NCBI GenBank assembly: GCA_037178855.1
Contig: JASJZC010000001.1
Coordinates: forward strand, 7,874,001 to 7,938,000
DNA from: Oscheius sp. JU75
Lineage: Eukaryota; Nematoda; Chromadorea; Rhabditida; Rhabditidae
Direction of reading: 5' to 3'
Length of the DNA stretch: 64,000 nt
The position numbers were made by a program, and so were the translations under genes. Below, one piece after another: positions 22,457-34,351 of this stretch (the first letter of the stretch is position 1; every line of letters begins with the position of its first letter). The notes beneath the pieces are model-generated. The model did no database searches and was not told where the DNA came from. It saw nothing but the letters and a program-made list of their open reading frames with translations.

Positions 22457-24411
22457 CTATTTGGAGCGAATTTCGATAACACGACGTAGACTGGAAAGAT
22501 TGTTGGACCAGAGCTGGAGAGATTCGAAGTTGAGCACGTCGTCCGTCTCCTCGGCGCTACAGCGGGCCGGCTGAATGTGCACGATTCCCGTGGGCTCATC
22601 AATACGGGCAGTCACTTCTAAAATGTTATTTTCTTGTCTTAATTTGATTAAAAAAACGACCCACCTTCATCCAGAATTGTGTCAACGAGCAGACGACGTA
22701 CTTCCGCCAGATCGACTCGCAGTTTCTGGGCCAGATAGTCTATTTTGACACGGCTGTAGGGCTTGAGTAGACGGAGAAGGACCTGTTTATCTTGTTGTTA
22801 AGATCAAAACAACGATGCCAGATACCTGTGTACGGATATTGGTGAGCAATTCTTCAATGTGTTCCCGAATGAATGGATCGTTCATGATGCTCTCGCGGTT
22901 GTTCTCCAGAATCTTCTCGAATTGATCAATGTTGTTCTCCTGGTAGGCAGCGACCATCTCTGTCATGGCCACAATGTCCGGCTCATTCTGAAAATCGAAT
23001 TTCAGGGATTCACGCCATGCGTTTTTAATCTCTTATTTCAACGATTGCCGTCTGTACGCGCCAAGGCAGCTGATACGATAGCTCAGCGGTTAGCTAGCTA
23101 GGCTATCATTCTAAGTGTCCTGAGTTTGATCCCCGCCGATGTATTCCGATTTTTAGAAGAGTGAAGCCACGAAATCAAATGAATCACCTTGAAAGGTTTG
23201 GCCTCCTGGCTGTCGAAAGGGTTGATGTCCGACTTAATGAGCATATTGGCCAGAACGAGGTATTTGAGACAGGTCGTACGTCGTGGTGATCCGCTCTCAT
23301 CGTAGTTCTTAAATGCCTCGAAAAAGTCCGTGTGAGCCTTCTCGAACTGTCCGTCTCGGAGATGCATCTTGCCGCCGCACTCTCGAATCACGCCCATGAT
23401 GATCGGATGTGGAATAGCCGATTTTGAAGCGATGGCAGCATTCGCCAGCTCATAGAGCTGCTTCAAAGCCTAAACTTCAACTTGTTTCGAGCCAAAACAT
23501 CCAAAAACCTTATTGTTTTTCTGCTCCGTGTGCATTTGAATTTCAAGAGCGTAGATTTCGAGAAGCTGGGTGCCCTTCTTCTGGTCCTCCTCGCCCTCTT
23601 CGTTTTTGCAAGAAATTTTCAACTGCTTGAGAATCTTTTCCAGCATCGGAAACTCGTTGGTGTCCAGGTAAAGCTTTCCGAGCTTGATGTTCGTCTTGAA
23701 CCAGAGGCGATCGTTCTTCGAGTCCTGGAAAACGTGGGTTAACGCATTTGCAAGAAACATTCTTTCCTTTTATGCAAGAGACAACCGAAAGTTTTGTCGT
23801 TGTGCTTTGCTGCTACAAGAAAACCTACTTTAAGAGCATCCAATGTTGTGTGGTAGAACTTTTGAAGAAGATCCATCTGCTTCGAGGTGGAGATATAGTC
23901 CAGAATGCTGTTGATCGACTTCTCCGAGTAGTTCTTCGTCACAGCCGATTTTATGTAGCGCAGTAGCTGGCGGTAATGCTCCATCATCGAGTCTACATCG
24001 CCCTATACTTCGATCACAGTGTGAATTCAGAAAAAGGCCTACCATTGAAAATGTAATCTTGACCATCTGTTTGAGAGCTTTGAATCCCCATTCTCCCATT
24101 TCACTTTCAAGGGAGAGCACCTGAAAGTATTTTTAACAAAGAAAAGAAGAAAAAAACTGGCCTTTTCAAAAGCCATGATGGCTTCGGCCATTTTTCCTTC
24201 GCTCTTCAATCCTTTGGCACTGTAGTACTGATTTTCGAGGTCGACATCGGGTTCATCACAGTCATCGTCTTCATATTCCTGGAAAAACAGAATCAGTTCT
24301 CTTTCAATAGCTTTATTTCTCGAATTTCGATGTAAACACTTTGCGGAAACAATAAAAGATACTTACAAAGCCGTAATCCTCGACATCTTCCATGTACTCG
24401 TCATCGCTCAT
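22457..24411 (-). CDS. csn-2: COP9 signalosome subunit 2
   Basis: Nine exons (24411-24367, 24278-24162, 24120-24043, 24002-23829, 23724-23509, 23469-23188, 22987-22826, 22782-22665, 22617-22457) give 450 residues, close to human COPS2. The acidic N-terminus [15 protein letters not shown] and the blocks [23 protein letters not shown] and [13 protein letters not shown] are typical, with a C-terminal PCI domain ([19 protein letters not shown]). CSN2 contacts cullin-RBX in the complex that removes NEDD8 from cullins. The intron between 24162 and 24120 starts GCCAGT: only a GC donor restores the conserved FEKVLSLE reading. TTTACAG lies 11 nt before the ATG, consistent with trans-splicing. It is the first gene of the minus-strand trio. 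Confidence 0.96.
23068..23145 (+). repeat. tRNA-derived SINE-like insert in a CSN2 intron
   Basis: GATACGATAGCTCAGCGGTTAGCTAGC then AGTTTGATCCCCGCC give A- and B-box-like motifs, opposite to the host gene, in intron 23187-22988. Confidence 0.5.
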
Positions 24412-24955
24412 CTTGGTGTAAGCTGTAAAAGCGACATTTTTTCCTAGAAACACGGCATATAAGAAGAGAAAAGATAAGAACTCTATCAGGGCAAAACAAG
24501 CTTGAAAATACCATGCGGTGATATTCATTGGTTCACCGCTGCGCGGTGTTTACAAGGCTTGTCTGGACAAATGCTAATAACTGTTTGAATTTCATAACGG
24601 GGGTCAAGATGGAATGAATGAAAAATACACAATCCACATTGCGCCTTGGAAAGTTGAAATGTCGATTTCAAACGCTTGCACACTGGATTGAAAGGGATAT
24701 GCGACTAATAGAATTGATAGTATCCGATTCGCATGTGATTACGATCACACAAAACAAAGTTCTAGATATAACTTCTATTTTCTCGAAGTTTCAAAACTCC
24801 GCGCCCAACATGGATTGCCGAAGACCTCTAATAATTTTCTGCAATGAATTCTCTTCGTGATCGTGTTTTCAGTTTCTACGATCATGAATGAGAAGAATAC
24901 TAAAGTTAGCAACGTTTTGAATCCAAAGCAAGAGACAAGGAACAGAGTACATCTT

Positions 24956-25486
24956 TTATTGGTTGTTTTTTAAAGATCGCAGATATTGACAACATTTACA
25001 GCGCCCGTATCCGATAGGTAGCGGCATGTCCTTCTTTTCTTTGACTCTTACCAAAGAGTCCTGATCTTCCGTTTCGCCCATCCTCGAACGAGAAGAATCC
25101 TTCGAAAAGGTCTATGCTAGCTTCATTGGAGAATAATACTGCTTACAAACCTCATTCCGTTCATCGGCTTCGTCGAGTCCTATCCCAGAATCGTTCAAGT
25201 TCTCTTCCGCGTAGTCTTTCAGTCCGTCGAAGAAGCCATCTATTCCTTTGGTGAAAAAATAGTCAAAGTCCAGATCTGGCTGCAGACGTTGTCCAGGGAA
25301 CTTGGATCTGTCGAAAACTGCCGAGAGCTGAAACATTCCGGTACCAATTTCAGAGAGATGACTCACGGCTCCAGGCTCCATGGTTGGTTTGGTAAAGCCT
25401 TTCGGAGGCTCGATGTAGTACGCACGAGCATCGATCATGATCCTGTAGTTCTGGGCAGGCATGCTCTTTCTTGGTAACTCTTGCAC
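24956..25486 (-). CDS. Uncharacterised small acidic protein
   Basis: Three exons (25486-25367, 25327-25151, 25111-24956) in one consistent frame encode 150 residues. The sequence begins MQELPRKSMPAQNYRIMIDA, has a proline-containing segment (YIEPPKGFTKP), an acidic stretch with NDSGIGLDEADE, and a basic, cysteine-bearing end (PLPIGYGRCKCC). No signal peptide or TM segment is visible. AATAAA overlaps the stop. It is transcribed divergently from the gene at 25625, with only 138 bp between the start codons, so the two may share a promoter. I do not recognise the family. Confidence 0.65.
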
Positions 25487-25624
25487 ACAAAGTAGGTAAA
25501 TCTAGTGAGGGGAAGGAAGCTGATCAAATTATCGATTAGCCCTCTAGGGGTTGCGAGTAGCGTCGCTTCAGAAATCTGGTCGCGTCGATGAGCTGAGTAA
25601 GAGCCATCATTCCATCACCCGGCC

Positions 25625-26141
25625 ATGATCAGCGCTCTCGTCTTCGTCAAGAACTTCATCCACAACTGCTTCCGCTATGGGGAACCGTGAGTCGTCTTCG
25701 CTCCAGTCAATCGAAGATTTTCAGCAAGAAGCTGGCTATCGCGAAGGAAGAAGTCAAGTACGAGCTGTCCTTCTTCGACGTAGATCCCTTCAAGGATCAC
25801 CTCCTGGTCGAGACAGCGGAAAATGAAGTGAGTCACAGTTTAACTCATAGACCTACTCACTTCCAAACACAACCGCAAACATAACAAGACATGTCCCTGT
25901 TTTGCAGCTCTCCCGTATTCTCTACACACTCCGCAAGCCTGGAGTGCCTACCATCCGCCCTCTTGCGAACCAAGTAGAACCGCTTGGTCACTGCTGTCCT
26001 CAGATGGACGCCATCATGGACTTCCTGAACGATCTCGTCGAGATACCCGACACAGACAGTGGAATCGAGACGTCTTCCGACGGCTCCCTCTCTCCCAAAG
26101 TCCTCTCCCGTGCTCCCTCTCCCGATACCACCTGGTATTAG
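25625..26141 (+). CDS. Uncharacterised small protein with DSGIETS motif
   Basis: Three exons (25625-25686, 25725-25827, 25908-26141) encode 132 residues with consistent phases. The N-terminal part is helical and mixed-charge (KKLAIAKEEVKYELSFFDVD); the C-terminal part is acidic and serine-rich (IPDTDSGIETSSDGS) and ends TTWY. The DSGIETS run resembles, but does not exactly match, the DSGxxS phosphodegron read by beta-TrCP F-box proteins (established motif; its use here is inference). AATAAA follows about 40 bp after the stop. It is paired divergently with the gene ending at 24956. No family recognised. Confidence 0.65.
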
Positions 26142-26373
26142 ACTAACTGCTCTGTCGAAATTGTGAATCTGTGTCAATAAACACTTCCGGTGAAGTTTCA
26201 TTAATGGAATAAACAGATGAGATTTCCACAAGATACAGGTGTGCCTAATTTCTAGCGAGCACTGGAGGGAACAAGTATGTACACTCGGGTTTGGGGGAGT
26301 TTTGTACAAAAATGGCATTATGCGACAGGTAAGTGAACTGAAGACTGAGTTGTGAAAGACGGACGAGATAAAG

Positions 26374-28426
26374 CTAGACTCGGAAAGATGCCTTCCTCTT
26401 CTGAATCCTCTTCTCGATCTTCTGAATCTTCTTCTGGATCTTGGCTTCCAGCTTGGCGACCTTTTTGGACGGAACGGGTGTCTCGTAGATCGCACGACAT
26501 GGCTTTTCGATCTTGTAGTCGACTAGGCGCTGGCGACGACGACGGGATTTGTCCTCGAGGAGCTGTCTCTGAAATTATTGAAGGTCTGGAGGCTGTCCCA
26601 GGATAAATTGGGTAACCAACGCAATTAGCGGGTCAGGGCACACTGTGAAAGATCGTCCCAAAAGACCTACCCTGAACTGTTTGAATTCGTGTCTCTTGCA
26701 CTGTTGCTTGTCACTGCTGTAGGAAGAATTTCGCATCAGTTGACTAGCCTTCTAAAGTTACAGTTCGATCATTGCAATGTATACCACACTAACCATGGAG
26801 AATCTCTTCTTCTCCTTGAAAATCATCTTCCTCGGCTTAAAGTTTCCTTCCTTCCTAATCTTTGTCATTTTCCACTCCTTTGGAACGACCATGACCTCCT
26901 TGGAGACGTTGCGCGTCCTCACTGGACATCTCTGATGGCTTTGGACAGATTTTGATTTCTTGAACTGGACGGGAGATTGCTGAAGACGAGGGACCAGATC
27001 TTTCTTCACATTCTTGTTCATTTTGGGAACAGGGGACATCTCAATTTTGTAGTTGAACGAACGGGCTCTGGGCTTTGGTTTAGGCGAAGTTTTGAAGAGA
27101 CTTTTGATAGGTAGATCGGCCTTTTCGAAAGAGACCGGCTCGATCCTCTGGACCGACTGTCCAATCTGAAATCAGTATGTGAGATTCCGTCTCTTCTTCG
27201 TGACTCACAATGCTCTTCAGGGCAGAAAATGGAGATTGTGGCTCGTTTATCTTCGGCGGAGTTGGCATAGGGCTTATTTGATCACAAGGATACAAGCTTT
27301 TGGCCAATGTAGGTGGACTGTCCTTTCTCTTACAGACGTCAAAGGTCGATCTCTGGCGACTGATGGTGGTCTGGCCATATTTGGATGGCTTAGGACTCTT
27401 GATAACAGTCGGCTCCTGTCTGTACCAGGACCGTTGCATCTGAAATTCCGTCGAATCATTGCCTCACACAAATGACTCACATAAAGGTCCGTAAGGTTCT
27501 GCCATGATTCCAGGATAGGCTTCTTGCTACAAGACTTGAGCTCATTCGTTCCATTCTGTCCTTTGAGGGCCCTTGTGAACCAGCACTGCAGGCTGGCCCG
27601 ATATAATGTAGGGTTCTGGAATAAGGACTCGAAGGGAGTGACAGCCTTTGTCGTTTTCATGATGCCCCAGTTCTGCTCTGGCGGTCCTCGCGCATGCGAA
27701 TGGGTGAAGCTCAGGAGGTACATGAGGGCGATGTTCTGGATGACAAAGAAGGTGAAACTGAATCCCATGAAGAGGGCGATTTCTGGAAGATCGTCTTGGG
27801 ATATTTGAATAAACTGTCAAATAGTCTTTCAACTAAGAGTCACAGGAGTTCCATTTTCTATTTCGTGTTTAAAACGTACTGCGTGAGTTGTCTTTCTTCT
27901 CAATGTAGCTGTCCAAACTGCACTTGATCTTTTCCGGAGCCACGTAGCGTTTTCCCTCGCCTTCCATGGCCTCTCTCTGGGTCAGCCATTCAATATTTTC
28001 TTCTGTCTCAGGAATGCGTTCCTCTTCTTCACTATCTTCCTCCTCATCACTTTTTCCATCTCGTTCTTCTGCCTCTTCCTCTGCAACCTCTGCTTCTTCC
28101 TGAAACTGTTCCGCTGATTCAAAAGCGAAACGAGGTCACCTCGTCCTCTGTCAGATCATTCTCGTCCACCTCGATGTCAGAGTCACGAGAGTCGTATGCT
28201 TCTTCAGCGATCTCTACTTCACTTTCCGAATCAGAAACATCAGTGTCAAGAGAGTCTGCAGATGAGATCTCCGGCGAGCACTGAAATTCGATTGAGTCGA
28301 TATTCTAGGAATAGGACAGAACTTAGAAAGAGTACAATGGAAAAGTGGCAAGTATTGACTCACTCTCTGCTCTATAATCGACCAGGAATCCGTGGACGAC
28401 GCCGAGTCGCGCCGTACCCGTTGCAT
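26374..28426 (-). CDS. Single-TM acidic/basic protein with LIR-like motif (CCPG1-like?)
   Basis: Eight exons (28426-28364, 28280-28140, 28099-27880, 27782-27481, 27439-27209, 27165-26794, 26751-26671, 26568-26374) give 534 residues. The N-terminus has STDSWSIIEQ, an acidic/Ser-flanked W-x-x-I like an LC3-interacting motif. Then come a long Glu/Asp-rich segment, one probable TM (IALFMGFSFTFFVIQNIALM), and a strongly basic C-terminal half ending in a helical KIQKKIQKIEKRIQKRK. This order (LIR near the N-terminus, acidic region, single TM) resembles the ER-phagy receptor CCPG1, but I see no sequence block that proves it. The 27880/27782 junction was chosen because it keeps the TM frame; a nearer acceptor (27813) gives frames with early stops. 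TTTCAG lies 2 nt before the ATG. Confidence 0.6.
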
Positions 28427-29606
28427 GACTGAAATGGAAGAGATAATGAAGGGATTTGGCTTGAGAGAGACCTTGAGAATGATGTCATGGTGACAGTCAC
28501 GTGGCTGTCTGTCTAGGCATAGTGAAATAAGCGGCAAAGGGGAGAATGAAAGAGAAAGTAGAGGACAGTACAGTGATAGTCATGGCATAGAGAGACCGTA
28601 CAGAGATAGCTAGAGAGTCTAGTAGTTTCTGTTCCAGAACAGAGAAAACCCTCTGAACTTCCAGACAGTAGTTACTTCTTCTAAACTCTCTTTAACACAC
28701 AGCATTGGCCAAAATATAAGGAGATGTCTCTGTAAGAACTCGAGAGTCAGCTGAGAGACAGAGCGTAAACTACTACCCAGTGTCAACAGCTGTTTAGTGG
28801 TTTCGGACAAGGGTGGGTGGCAGTAGAGGCGAGACCGCCTCCTCTCTGGGGTCCAAAAGAATGGTCACATGGCCTCTGTGTGTGTATGAAAAGCTGAGAC
28901 AGTAGACATTTTTACAGCAAGAAAGAGACGGTTACAAGGTCTTGAGACCCCTTTTTGGTGTCACGCGGTTGGCGCCTTTGTAAACACAGAAAGCAAGCCG
29001 CGGGCACTCTATGCCAAGAGAAGTTTTTGAGAATTGTTTGTACAGGGTTCCCGGAAGAACGAGGCATGAATCGATAGTACATGTCGGCCTCACAGCTCTG
29101 TAATAGCAGATCTTGGACAGATGGCTTTGCGGGAAATTCATTAGACCCTGGCGGTCACCGAATACCATTTAGGCCTGTCTAGATCACCTCGTTTTCCCCA
29201 AAATCGATGAAGCAAAAAAAAAAGACCTCGTAAAACAAGTTTTTTTTTCACCGGGTAAAAGCCAAGGTTAAGCTCAAAACGCCTTTTCCGCAATAGGTAC
29301 AATTTGCGCCATTCAAGGAGAGAAGACTCTCGGGGAAGGTCACAGAAAACAGCTGTTCGCGCATCTTTCACACTCTTTGTCCCCTGGTCGTCTCTTTGTG
29401 TCTCTTCTACTGGTTGACTAGGGTCATGAACAGAAGTAGTGGAATTCATTGAAGTTGAGGTCAGCTTAAGGGGCTCCCCAGTTTGAATTCGGTGCGCAAA
29501 TCAGAAAGACGCGCGGGATAGGAAATTTGTCAGAAAGTTTATTGTTCCTCCAACAAAAAACTTTTTGAGAGTGGTACTGAGGGATTCGTCGATGGACAAA
29601 AAGGTC

Positions 29607-29675
29607 TAACCCACACGGGTGGATTTTTGAATTGTAATCGGAGCTCTAACCGACTGAGCCATGCGGGCGAGTTAG
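29607..29675 (-). repeat. tRNA-derived relic
   Basis: The minus strand reads GCATGGCTCAGTCGGTTAGAGCTCCGATTACAATTC, a good A box and anticodon-arm-like region, but the B box is decayed (GGGTTAGACC). Confidence 0.5.
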
Positions 29676-32361
29676 CTGAATTTTCGCAGAAAATACATGA
29701 CATTAGATTATATGCACTTTCATGGAGATGATACGCAACCGCCTTAGGCTCGCTCTAAAGTGTCAGACCAAAATCTCAGCCAATACTCCTAGCAATCTCA
29801 GCATATAGCCGTAGAATAGCTGGGAGTTTTCGAAAAGTCTATTTGAAGAATCATTCGATCGAGAACGAGTAAACAAAAACGTCCAATGATCGGTCTATCT
29901 TTTGTGGAAGATGTTGTTCTGATGTTCCTGTTTTCCAAAAAGAGTCAATGCCAGGAAAAGGGACAGAAAAACAAAAAGATTCAGCTGTATTTTTACCCAC
30001 AGGTGGTCCTTTTACACGAAAAGATTCTGTTTACATCACGAGTGGTCTCGAATTTTTGACTTATCCCATGACATTTTCTCGATGGGTCAATGGATGAAAG
30101 ATTCATGATGAATAGGAGTCACAAACGCAAAGTCATCTGGGATAGGAGTCACAAACGCAAAATCAAAAGCAAGTAGCTTTCTGTCCCCTTGAGCTCCCAC
30201 CAGCAGAGGATGTAACTGGAACCTCAAACATTAGGAGAGAGTGGGCCAGGGTGAGGTACTCACTTTGAATGATGTCCTCATGAAACCTTCAAAAGATTTT
30301 TGATATAATTGCACCCCAGCTTGAGTTCTACAATTTTCCAAAAGAGGAATGGAGTTAGGAAACTGGGGACATAAGACAGAACAACTCGTTTAGTTCCCGA
30401 AAAAGAACCAAAGCGGGAGGAGAAAAATGAACCGGAAAAGAAGCTCCCGCTCGCGCAGCCGGCTGACTCGATTCTGGCTGCCGGGTTTTGTTGTCAGCTG
30501 ATCGTTGGCGGCAGGCACGCAGAGAGGGCGCGCCCTCTGGAGGGAGCAGGCAGGCAATTATTGCCAGCCACACGCACGAGGTAGTAGACACCACAACCAA
30601 ACAGCTGGGGAGAAACGAGTCACACGTTCCAACTTTTCAGAGACTTTCCCCTAAATCAGGTGACCCTAGAACCACAGGGCCATTCAGAAGGAAAGACGGG
30701 GATGTTTTACAGCTCGCTCGATTCTGGAGATTGGTTCCATAGAAGAGCTACAAGTTTGCGGCCTGCAGCGGTTCTAAATTGTAGCTCTTCTGGAAACAAG
30801 ATGGAAACAGAAAGAGAAAGGTAGCTCAGTGTATATAGTTTGCATTTTACTCTTCTGGAGATGTGATCTCTGGAGTTGATCTGGACTAGAAATCACATGA
30901 GGATACTAATCTCGGGCATAGCGGGCAGGTGACTGAACTTCCACCGGGGATGCTTATTCCCAAAGTGGGGTGTTCGGCCCAGGAAGTGGATGTTCAGTCC
31001 CATGACCACGGTGACTATTCCTGTCGACTATTCTATGGGAACGGTCTTATTTTACAATCGAGAACGTTAAACAACCTCCAAAGTCTAAAATTGTATTTCA
31101 GTCTCGAAAAGATGTATACTTTCATAGCGACGCTAAGCAGTTAGGATAGGAGATATATTCATTTGTCAAGACAAACGTTGTTCACATAATGTGAGAGAGT
31201 AAAGGGGGAAATAGGTATTGTCTTATAGGAATAACTGAGTTTATAACATTCAAGGCTGTGCTTACTTGCCGGGAGGTCTAGTAGCAAACTGTAGTGAGAG
31301 CTATGCTCCACTCACAGTTAGCTAGATCTGACTCTCGCTACGTGAGTTTATCGCGGCTTCGGTCATATCAGTTTAGGTTTTTTTTTTCAGCCGTTTATAC
31401 ATATAGCCGGCGAATCAAAACTGGGAAATATAATGTAATTCCTCCCCAATTAGCGATTGATAGGCTCTGTCACTTCGAGGAAGAACCCTAGCCAACAGCC
31501 AACTATTCAAATAGACAGTAGATAGTTGTTGGACTCTTCAACGAGCTCCATTATGGTCAGATGTGAATGGATCCGGAACAAAAGAAGGTAGTTATTACAG
31601 TTCCAAGGCTTGACAGTATGCTCACGCTTCCGCCATTTGTCCTGACTGACTTGTTCAGTATCTTTTTTTTCTGGTTGTGCTTCCCAGTTCAGTCTCTGTT
31701 GTGACTTGGAGCAGTCTTTAGAAGTCGTCTTTTCAGTGAAACGATGTTTCATTCGGTAAGTACGTTTAATTCTTTGCGAAGCGGATATACATTTTCTGGC
31801 GAACACAGTTACTGTATGTGAAGGAACAGTTTTCGAAAGTCCAGAGAAAGTGGCTGTAGCTAGGAATGAGAACAAGTTCTAATGCCACACTCGTCTGATT
31901 GATAGCAGTCAGATCAGCTGCTCCTTTTGGAATGCAATGGACATTTTCCTTCGCGTACAACCTATTGTCACCTTTCCTCGGCCAATTTTCTAAGGCATCA
32001 TGTCTCGCTCTCCCCAAAAGATCTTCCTCGATCGGGTGCACTCGTTCTCACGGTCTCCCATACTTGTTTTCCTTCTCAGTAATACCTATTACGTAGATAC
32101 TCGAAAATTCTGTCGTAAGCGATCATCTAAAAGGACTCATTCGGTCGCCGCAAATAACAGAACGCTCATTTTGAGTCGTGTTTCTAATTTTGGCCATGGT
32201 TGGTTTTTGACGAAGAAGTGTGACCTCCGAGAGATTGTTTTCACGTCACTTTGTCGACCAATGATATTTTTTGGAATTTGCCAAGGCTATATTGTCATAA
32301 TCACTTCAGTGGAATGGTTTGTTCAAAAATAGGAGGTCGCTACCGCAACTTATTTGTTTCC

Positions 32362-32468
32362 CTGGCGGGACCCGTTTATAACGCAAGCATTGGATACTCA
32401 GCCAAGTTTAAGGGGTTACTGCCTCACTTTGACTTGAATGTGGGTCCTGTCACGAAACGAATAGACTA
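32362..32468 (+). repeat. Dispersed ~110-bp repeat, copy 3
   Basis: GGCGGGACCCGTTTATAACGCAAGCATTGGATACTCAGCCAAGTT to GTGGGTCCTGTCACGAAAC matches the copies at 59022 and 10738. It directly abuts the TIR element at 32469. Confidence 0.6.
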
Positions 32469-32706
32469 TAGTCGGTTCAGCCGCAAAGTTGAAAACAGTC
32501 CTTTTTTCAGTCGTGACGGGACCTGTGTCAACGTGGCTACATTGAATACACAGCCAAGCAGGCAAGGTTTTTTTTTTGCCTTTTCCTAAAAATTGCTTTC
32601 ACTGTATTCAACGTAAACATGTTGTATATTCGAATATGCAGTCAAAGTAGGTTCCATCACAATAGAAAAGTAGGACTATTTTTCAACTTTGCGGCTGAAC
32701 AGGCTA
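32469..32706. mobile_element. TIR miniature element beginning TAGTCGGTTCAGCCGC
   Basis: The left end TAGTCGGTTCAGCCGCAAAGTTGAAAA is mirrored by the right end (reverse complement TAGCCTGTTCAGCCGCAAAGTTGAAAA). TA precedes the left end; TT follows the right, so the TA duplication is imperfect. The interior resembles the dispersed ~110-bp repeat. Confidence 0.6.
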
Positions 32707-33438
32707 TTGTAGGGCTTCTTCTTGGCATGTTCCAACTGATATCCGTTCTTAGTTCTACCTGAGTGAGAAAACTTGCGAGTCGCTCTCAGAAATCTGAAAC
32801 TTCTCGAGTTTCACTTTTTGAGCCGGACGGTCACGGCAAACGAAAGTAGGATTCGTTTGTCAAAAAGAAATCGCGAGCGTATGCGTTTTCACATAAGGCG
32901 CTTCGATCTCACGAGACCTATGCGACCCAAACTGTTATTACAGTCTCCGCCTACAACAATAGCCCAGTAAAGCGAGTGAATTCCACAGTTTTGGCCTAGC
33001 CTCCCTCTTGTCGTTGTCTCCCAAAATTACTACCTCATTTTAGCCGCATACTCTTCTCCCCTCTCTCTTGGCTCATTCTTCCCACACTCGAAGCTCGCTC
33101 GTCGTTCGTTCACCCCCTCTGCTACTCACTTCACTTGTAGTCTTGAACCTGACCTACTTCAGTCACCTTTCTACATATTCAAAAATCTCTTTTGGATTCT
33201 GCGGAAACGAGGAAATGCGATTTGGCGCGTCGACTCGGGCCCGTGTTGCGTCCCCCGCTCCTTCCCATGTTGTTTTCTGCAGGCCCCCTTCCTTTCCTCG
33301 AAAAGAGCCTCTTCTGGGCCACTTTTTGCCACCTCAAAACGAAGTGGACTCCCCTCCCGATTCTTGTTTTTTTCCCTCTGATTTATGGCTCATTACTCGC
33401 CCCGTTTCCACGACTATAGATTCAGAAGAGGAGGTGAG

Positions 33439-34351
33439 ATGGATTATGTTCAAGTGCAGCAAGTTAACGGAACTCTCGACCCGACACAGGAATTCATTAT
33501 GAGGTGGGATATCTTTTTTAATTGATACTTAATACTAAACCGATTTCGAAATATTATTACCGTCTCGAGAATCGCGGGGCAAAACATATTTGCCGGGAAT
33601 CACGAGTCAAGATTGCTGAGATTGGAGCGACTGATCAGAGAGAGAGGCAAACGAATAGAGTTTTTCACATAGGTTGCAGCACTGGCTTTCATTTTTGAGT
33701 TATTTATCTCTTCTATCTAAAGCGCGATGGTTTCTGTGGCGGACTCTGTTTGGATGTTTGTTTGTCCGTGGCCGCACACCAGAAGCGATAAATTATCCTA
33801 CCTTTACAATTTGCAAGAGGCTTCTGCGACACAAGTCAACTCTAATATGGAATAACGCTTGATATTCTTTTTGTGGACTTTTCTGTCAAGCGCTATCCCT
33901 TAGTATCATTTATCATATCTTTGTCCTTCCGTTTGTCCGCACAATTGTCTGTCGAACCCTGTCAGCACTAATACCTAAATTCTGACAAGTCCTTTCCCTT
34001 GACAAAATCTACTGGCCATACAATTTCGCTGTGACCAATTCGATTCACATCAGTTCTGATGTCTACTAATACAATGAGAAAATCAGTTATCCTTGTTTAA
34101 AGATCACCCAGACCCATAACCATCGAGAAAATCACACGTTTCGAGACCGAATCTTCAACTTCCTTGTTTTCAGCCTACTCCTCTTCGTCATAGTCGCGGT
34201 AGCCCTGACAGGAATCTGCTCCCTTCTTCTATGGTGCTATTTGTTCGTCATATTTGGACATAAGAAGTCGAAACAGAGCAAAAACAGGCAGGGTTCGAGG
34301 ACAATCAAAAACCTTGATCCTCTTTTCAGAAGTCGGGAGGAGTTTGTTTAG
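33439..34351 (+). CDS. Small single-TM membrane protein
   Basis: Two exons (33439-33503 and 34174-34351) joined by a 670-nt intron give 80 residues. A short polar N-terminus with a glycosylation sequon (NGT) and ending in QEFI is followed by a strong TM segment (LLLFVIVAVALTGICSLLLW) and a basic tail (HKKSKQSKNRQGSR). The layout suggests an N-out accessory subunit or microprotein. KCNE-like channel subunits have this shape, but the family signature after the TM is not evident. The splice phase fits, yet the intron is unusually long for this window and exon 1 is short, so the model is moderate. Confidence 0.5.

Larger units (their letters stand above)
28427..33438. other. Gene-poor 5-kb stretch with scattered repeats
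   Basis: No supported gene. It contains a minus-strand tRNA-like relic (29607-29675), a 30-bp-period duplication of ATAGGAGTCACAAACGCAAA (30112 and 30142), a GC-rich patch with the palindrome GAGGGCGCGCCCTC (about 30525), and two miniature elements (32362-32468 and 32469-32706). Confidence 0.45.

Noticed and set aside
24618-24860. 80-residue plus-strand ORF between CSN2 and the small acidic gene
   Set aside because: No coding character, no splice partners, and AT-rich random-looking composition.
27542-27832. Alternative His/Pro-rich frame in the CCPG1-like gene
   Set aside because: It ends at a stop inside an exon whose other frame continues smoothly into the following exons and encodes a TM segment.
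30112-30161. Repeated 20-mer as a CRISPR-like array
   Set aside because: Only two units with a 30-bp period and no further repeats or cas genes; a local duplication in animal DNA.
33068-33419. Two overlapping ORFs with hydrophobic N-termini
   Set aside because: Pyrimidine-rich sequence gives spurious Leu/Ser/Pro; no splice signals link them to other exons.
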